Shown here: positions 5,957 to 8,070 of the stretch, piece after piece
How positions within the stretch are numbered: the first letter of the stretch is position 1
How the letters are laid out: each line of letters begins with the position of its first letter
Assembly: GCA_019240375.1 (NCBI GenBank)
Contig: JAFAYN010000607.1
Location: forward strand, 1-8,070
Origin: Gemmatimonadota bacterium
GTDB lineage: Bacteria; Gemmatimonadota; Gemmatimonadetes; Longimicrobiales; Longimicrobiaceae
Direction of reading: 5' to 3'
Length of the DNA: 8,070 bases
Position numbers and translations under genes: made by a program
Notes under the pieces: generated by a model
Seen by the model: the letters and a program-made list of their open reading frames with translations, nothing else
Databases searched by the model: none
Told to the model about the DNA's origin: nothing

Positions 5957-6718
5957 CTACGAGGACTTCTCGACGGTGGGGAAGAGGAGCGACCGCACCG
6001 CCTTCCCGTCCCGCAGCGAGATCTCGTGCAGCGGGTGCCGCACCGCCTCGATGGAGTGGTCCGGGTGGTAGATCATCCCGCCCCCGGAGGGGATCCCGAA
6101 CCCCTGCACGCTCTCCCCCATCAGCCCCACCGCGGTCCGCAGCCGCTCCCACTCCTCCCGCTCGGCGTGCGCGTCCACCACGTGCGGGATCAGCTTCAGC
6201 GTGTCCACCAGGTTCTCGCGGGTGACCGGCGCCCCCTCGGGCCACCCGGCCAGCCCAAGCTGCACCGCCCCCGCCGAGACCCCCATCAGCACGGCGCCCG
6301 CGTAGTAGCGCTGCACGATGGCGTCCTTGAGCCCGGTGGACTCGAACACGTTCCAGCCGCGCTCCACGTCGCCGCCGGCCAGCAGCACCAGGTCGGCGTC
6401 GTCCAGGTAGGCGCGGTCCTCGCGCGAGGGGTCGGAGGGGATCATCCGGGTGTCGAACACCGCAATCCCGTCCATCGCCGCGACGAAGATCTCGTAGAAC
6501 TCCGGGTTGTCGCCGTTGGAGGCGCCCAGGTACGCGGCCTTCGGCGAGGGGTGGTCGAGCTGGCGGCGGACGGTGTGCAGGAACGACTCGCCCCCCTCGC
6601 CCCAGAACAGGAGCTGGCTGTCGGCGAGCAGGTAGATGGGCCTGGCGTTCAGGCTCGTGGCGAGCCCTTCCACCGAGGGGCCTTCCTCGGGAAGGTCCGG
6701 GTTGAAGTTCGGGTTCAT
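5957..6718 (-). CDS. Cyanophycinase/peptidase S51-like protein (type 1 glutamine amidotransferase-like fold)
   Basis: A 253-residue cytoplasmic protein of the S51 superfamily, whose known members cleave cyanophycin (CphB) or Asp-X dipeptides (peptidase E). Visible landmarks are LVLLAGGDVERGW (about 110-122), the nucleophile elbow GVSAGAVQLG with Ser148, and IPHVVDAHAEREEWERL with His184, which matches the DxHxxxR region of cyanophycinases. The segment that supplies the catalytic Glu there (GIDE pattern) reads GFGIPSGGG here, with Pro210-Ser211 replacing Asp-Glu, so the triad may be altered. No signal peptide is present. I chose the ATG at 6718, which lies about 46 nt after a likely transcription start. 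An in-frame GTG 15 codons downstream has a better purine run (GAGGAAGG) and would remove the low-complexity N-terminus. The open frame upstream of 6718 to 7990 is shadow sequence. It is first in a set with the phosphoesterase (16-nt gap) and DUF4112 genes. No cyanophycin synthetase gene is in view. Confidence 0.86.
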   Translation of the reverse strand: MNPNFNPDLPEEGPSVEGLATSLNARPIYLLADSQLLFWGEGGESFLHTVRRQLDHPSPKAAYLGASNGDNPEFYEIFVAAMDGIAVFDTRMIPSDPSREDRAYLDDADLVLLAGGDVERGWNVFESTGLKDAIVQRYYAGAVLMGVSAGAVQLGLAGWPEGAPVTRENLVDTLKLIPHVVDAHAEREEWERLRTAVGLMGESVQGFGIPSGGGMIYHPDHSIEAVRHPLHEISLRDGKAVRSLLFPTVEKSS

Positions 6719-6770
6719 GGGCCGGTGCGGGTCGTGTCCGTCGCCGCCGGAAGGGCGGCGCGTGGCGGGT

Positions 6771-6776
6771 ATTATA
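6771..6776 (-). promoter_or_regulatory. TATAAT -10 box for the S51-like operon, overlapping the tesA stop codon
   Basis: Read on the minus strand, GGTTATAATACC gives a perfect TATAAT in otherwise very GC-rich DNA. The TAA stop of tesA (6774-6772) lies inside the hexamer. The sequence 17 bp upstream (TCCTGC) is a poor -35 match, so an alternative sigma factor or an activator may be needed. Initiation about 7 bp downstream would give a leader of roughly 45 nt before the S51-like ATG. That leader contains a perfect 7-bp stem, CGCCGCC/GGCGGCG, at 6742-6748/6754-6760 with loop CTTCC. This hairpin could instead mark the end of the tesA transcript, though no T tract follows. Confidence 0.5.
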
Positions 6777-7530
6777 ACCTGCCGGGCCGCGGCGCAGGAG
6801 TGCCGCCTCCCCGCGCCGCCACCCGGGCGCGGAGGATCGGCTCCAGCCCCGCCCACACCGTCTGCGCCACCAGCCGGTGCCCGGTCTCGTTGGGGTGCAT
6901 CCCGTCGGGGAGGTTCAGCGACGGCTTTCCGGCCACCTTTTCCAGCAGGAAGGGGATGAGCGGGAGCTGGTACTTTCGCGCCAGGTCGGGGTAGATGGCC
7001 TGGAACTTCGCCCCGTACTCCCGCCCCAGGTTGGGGAGCGCCATCATTCCCACCAGCACGATCTGCGTGCCGGGGCGGGCGGCGCGCACCCGCCGGATGA
7101 TCGCCTCCAGGTTGGCGCGGGTGGAGTCGGGGTCGGAGCCGCGGAGCATGTCGTTTGCACCCGTTTCCAGCACCAGCACGTCGAACGGCTGGCGGAGGAG
7201 CCAGTCCAGCCGGCGCAGCGCCCCGGCCGACGTCTCGCCGCTGGAGCCGGCGTTGACCACGCGGAAAGGGATCCCGGCCGAGTCGATCTTGGCCTGCACG
7301 CGGGCCGGGTAGGCGTCGTCCGGGTCCACGCCCAGCCCTGCGGTCAGGCTGGTGCCCAGGAACAGGACCACGGCCGAATCGCCGTGCCGCTGCTCCTTCG
7401 GAGCGGCGGCGGTGGCGGGCGGGGAAGCCGCGGCGGGTGCGGAGTTGCCATCGCCCCCCCCGCACCCGATGATCAGGGGGACCAGCGCGGTCGCCAGCGC
7501 GAAACCACGTACCACTCGGCAGATGCTCAT
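6772..7530 (-). CDS. tesA: TesA-type SGNH-hydrolase esterase/arylesterase, predicted lipoprotein
   Basis: A 252-residue SGNH (GDSL) hydrolase of the E. coli TesA thioesterase I/lysophospholipase L1 type, expected to hydrolyse acyl esters or thioesters in the cell envelope. The four SGNH blocks are present: GTSLTAG (nucleophile Ser61), NAGSSGET (Gly95), TGANDMLRG (Asn126) and DGMHPN (Asp209, His212). Block I reads GTSL instead of GDSL. The region YGAKFQAIYPDLARKY...LPLIPFLLEKV closely follows TesA. The N-terminus has Arg residues, a hydrophobic core and the lipobox LIIGC with lipidated Cys23, followed by a Gly/Ala/Pro-rich linker to about residue 50. It is therefore a membrane-anchored lipoprotein, whereas E. 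coli TesA is a soluble periplasmic protein. The ATG at 7530 has GGAG 10 nt upstream. A GTG at 7515 is a weaker alternative that keeps the signal peptide. The start overlaps the divergent ybbA-type gene by 8 bp. Confidence 0.93.
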   Translation of the reverse strand: MSICRVVRGFALATALVPLIIGCGGGDGNSAPAAASPPATAAAPKEQRHGDSAVVLFLGTSLTAGLGVDPDDAYPARVQAKIDSAGIPFRVVNAGSSGETSAGALRRLDWLLRQPFDVLVLETGANDMLRGSDPDSTRANLEAIIRRVRAARPGTQIVLVGMMALPNLGREYGAKFQAIYPDLARKYQLPLIPFLLEKVAGKPSLNLPDGMHPNETGHRLVAQTVWAGLEPILRARVAARGGGTPAPRPGRL

Positions 7531-8070
7531 CGTTCAGGATCTCCAGAAGTCGTACCGGAGCGGCGGCCGGTCGCTCACCGTTCTCCGGGATGTGTCGTTC
7601 TCGGTCGAGCTGGGGGAGTTCGTCGCCATCGTCGGCCCCTCGGGGAGCGGGAAGACCACGCTCCTGGGGCTCATCGCCGGGCTGGACCGGGCCACGCACG
7701 GCTCGGTCCAGCTGGACGGCGTGGACCTGGCCTCGCTCTCGGAGGACGAGCGCGCCCGGCTCCGCCGCGACCGGATCGGCTTCGTCTTCCAGTCGTTCCA
7801 GCTCATCCCCACCCTCACCGCCCGCGAGAACGTGCAGGTCCCGCTGGAGCTGGGCGGGCGGGATGGCGCCGCCGAGCGGGCCGGCGAGCTGCTGGAGCGG
7901 GTGGGGCTCGGCGGGCGCGGCCACCACTACCCCGCGCAGCTTTCCGGCGGCGAGCAGCAGCGGGTGGCCATCGCCCGCGCCTTCGTACACTCCCCCAGCA
8001 TTCTCTTCGCCGACGAGCCCACCGGCAACCTGGATGCCGCGACGGGCGGGCGCATCGTGGAATTGCTCAC
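7523..8070 (+). CDS. ybbA: YbbA-type ABC transporter ATP-binding protein, C-terminus cut by window edge
   Basis: The first 182 residues of an ABC ATPase of the MacB/LolD/YbbA group, which works with a permease of the FtsX-like fold. Motifs in order: Walker A GPSGSGKT (38-45), Q-loop [12 protein letters not shown] (Gln90), signature LSGGEQQR (140-147), Walker B ILFADE (160-165) and D-loop NLD (169-171). The H-loop is beyond the edge. FQSFxLIPTL and [20 protein letters not shown] follow E. coli YbbA more closely than LolD (FQFHHLLP) or MacB. The divergent tesA neighbour supports this, since E. coli has the same arrangement. A ybbP-type permease gene would be expected just to the right. The ATG at 7523 is the only plausible start: no in-frame alternative was seen in the codons immediately upstream, and the N-terminus [13 protein letters not shown] is normal for the family. 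No Shine-Dalgarno sequence precedes it, so it may be leaderless or translated inefficiently. Confidence 0.92.
   Translation, partial: MLIVQDLQKSYRSGGRSLTVLRDVSFSVELGEFVAIVGPSGSGKTTLLGLIAGLDRATHGSVQLDGVDLASLSEDERARLRRDRIGFVFQSFQLIPTLTARENVQVPLELGGRDGAAERAGELLERVGLGGRGHHYPAQLSGGEQQRVAIARAFVHSPSILFADEPTGNLDAATGGRIVELL

Noticed and set aside
5293..6994. Long plus-strand ORFs opposite the S51-like and phosphoesterase genes
   Set aside because: They are Val/Arg/Gly/His-rich antisense frames kept open by GC-rich third positions. No domain is visible, and they oppose well-supported genes.
6719..7990. Minus-strand open frame continuing upstream of the S51-like gene, making a 677-residue ORF
   Set aside because: The sequence before residue M at 6718 is low-complexity Pro/Arg/Gly-rich and overlaps tesA in another frame and the ybbA gene in antisense. 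It has no family match, whereas both overlapped genes have full motif sets.
7523..8070. LolD lipoprotein-release ATPase or MacB
   Set aside because: The Q-loop [10 protein letters not shown] and the divergent tesA neighbour point to YbbA; the LolD FQFHHLLP pattern is absent.

Overview
The window is a strongly GC-rich bacterial chromosomal segment with G or C at most third codon positions. It carries seven protein genes, two of them cut by the window edges. Several products point to a diderm with an ordinary peptidoglycan wall: a class A penicillin-binding protein, a lipoprotein-type TesA esterase and a YbbA-type ABC ATPase. The GC-rich style and gene content would fit Gemmatimonadota (Longimicrobium-like) or a similar high-GC phylum, but no marker gene here settles the phylum.

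Layout, left to right. (1) Positions 1-1617, minus strand: a PBP1A-family bifunctional transglycosylase/transpeptidase, complete at its N-terminus and cut by the left edge before the KTG motif. (2) Positions 1618-1819: a divergent intergenic region with one AT-rich island and GC palindromes. (3) Positions 1820-3250, plus strand: a flavin disulfide oxidoreductase of the lipoamide dehydrogenase/mercuric reductase superfamily, in which the catalytic His of lipoamide dehydrogenase is a Tyr. (4) Positions 3383-4117, plus strand: a small PAPS-dependent sulfotransferase-like protein. (5) Positions 4118-4618: a gene-free convergent intergenic region with a strong bidirectional hairpin and a palindromic, probably interspersed, repeat. 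(6) Positions 6718 down to 4619, minus strand: a probable operon of a cyanophycinase/peptidase S51-like protein, a calcineurin-like metallophosphoesterase and a DUF4112 membrane protein. A TATAAT box overlapping the tesA stop codon precedes it. (7) Positions 6772-7530, minus strand: a TesA-type SGNH esterase lipoprotein. Its start overlaps, head to head, the start of a ybbA-type ABC ATPase on the plus strand (7523 to the right edge).

How the genes relate. The tesA/ybbA divergent pair is the clearest functional neighbourhood, because the same pair lies divergently in Escherichia coli. The S51-like/phosphoesterase/DUF4112 set is held together by spacing and strand, not by a known pathway. The PBP, oxidoreductase and sulfotransferase look like independent housekeeping or accessory genes.

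I found no CRISPR array, transposase, tRNA, rRNA, phage gene or recognisable defence system, and nothing that makes a convincing new multi-gene system. The observations most worth a second look are the 8-bp overlap of the tesA and ybbA starts, the His-to-Tyr oxidoreductase, the apparent loss of the third catalytic residue in the S51-like protein, and the palindromic repeat.
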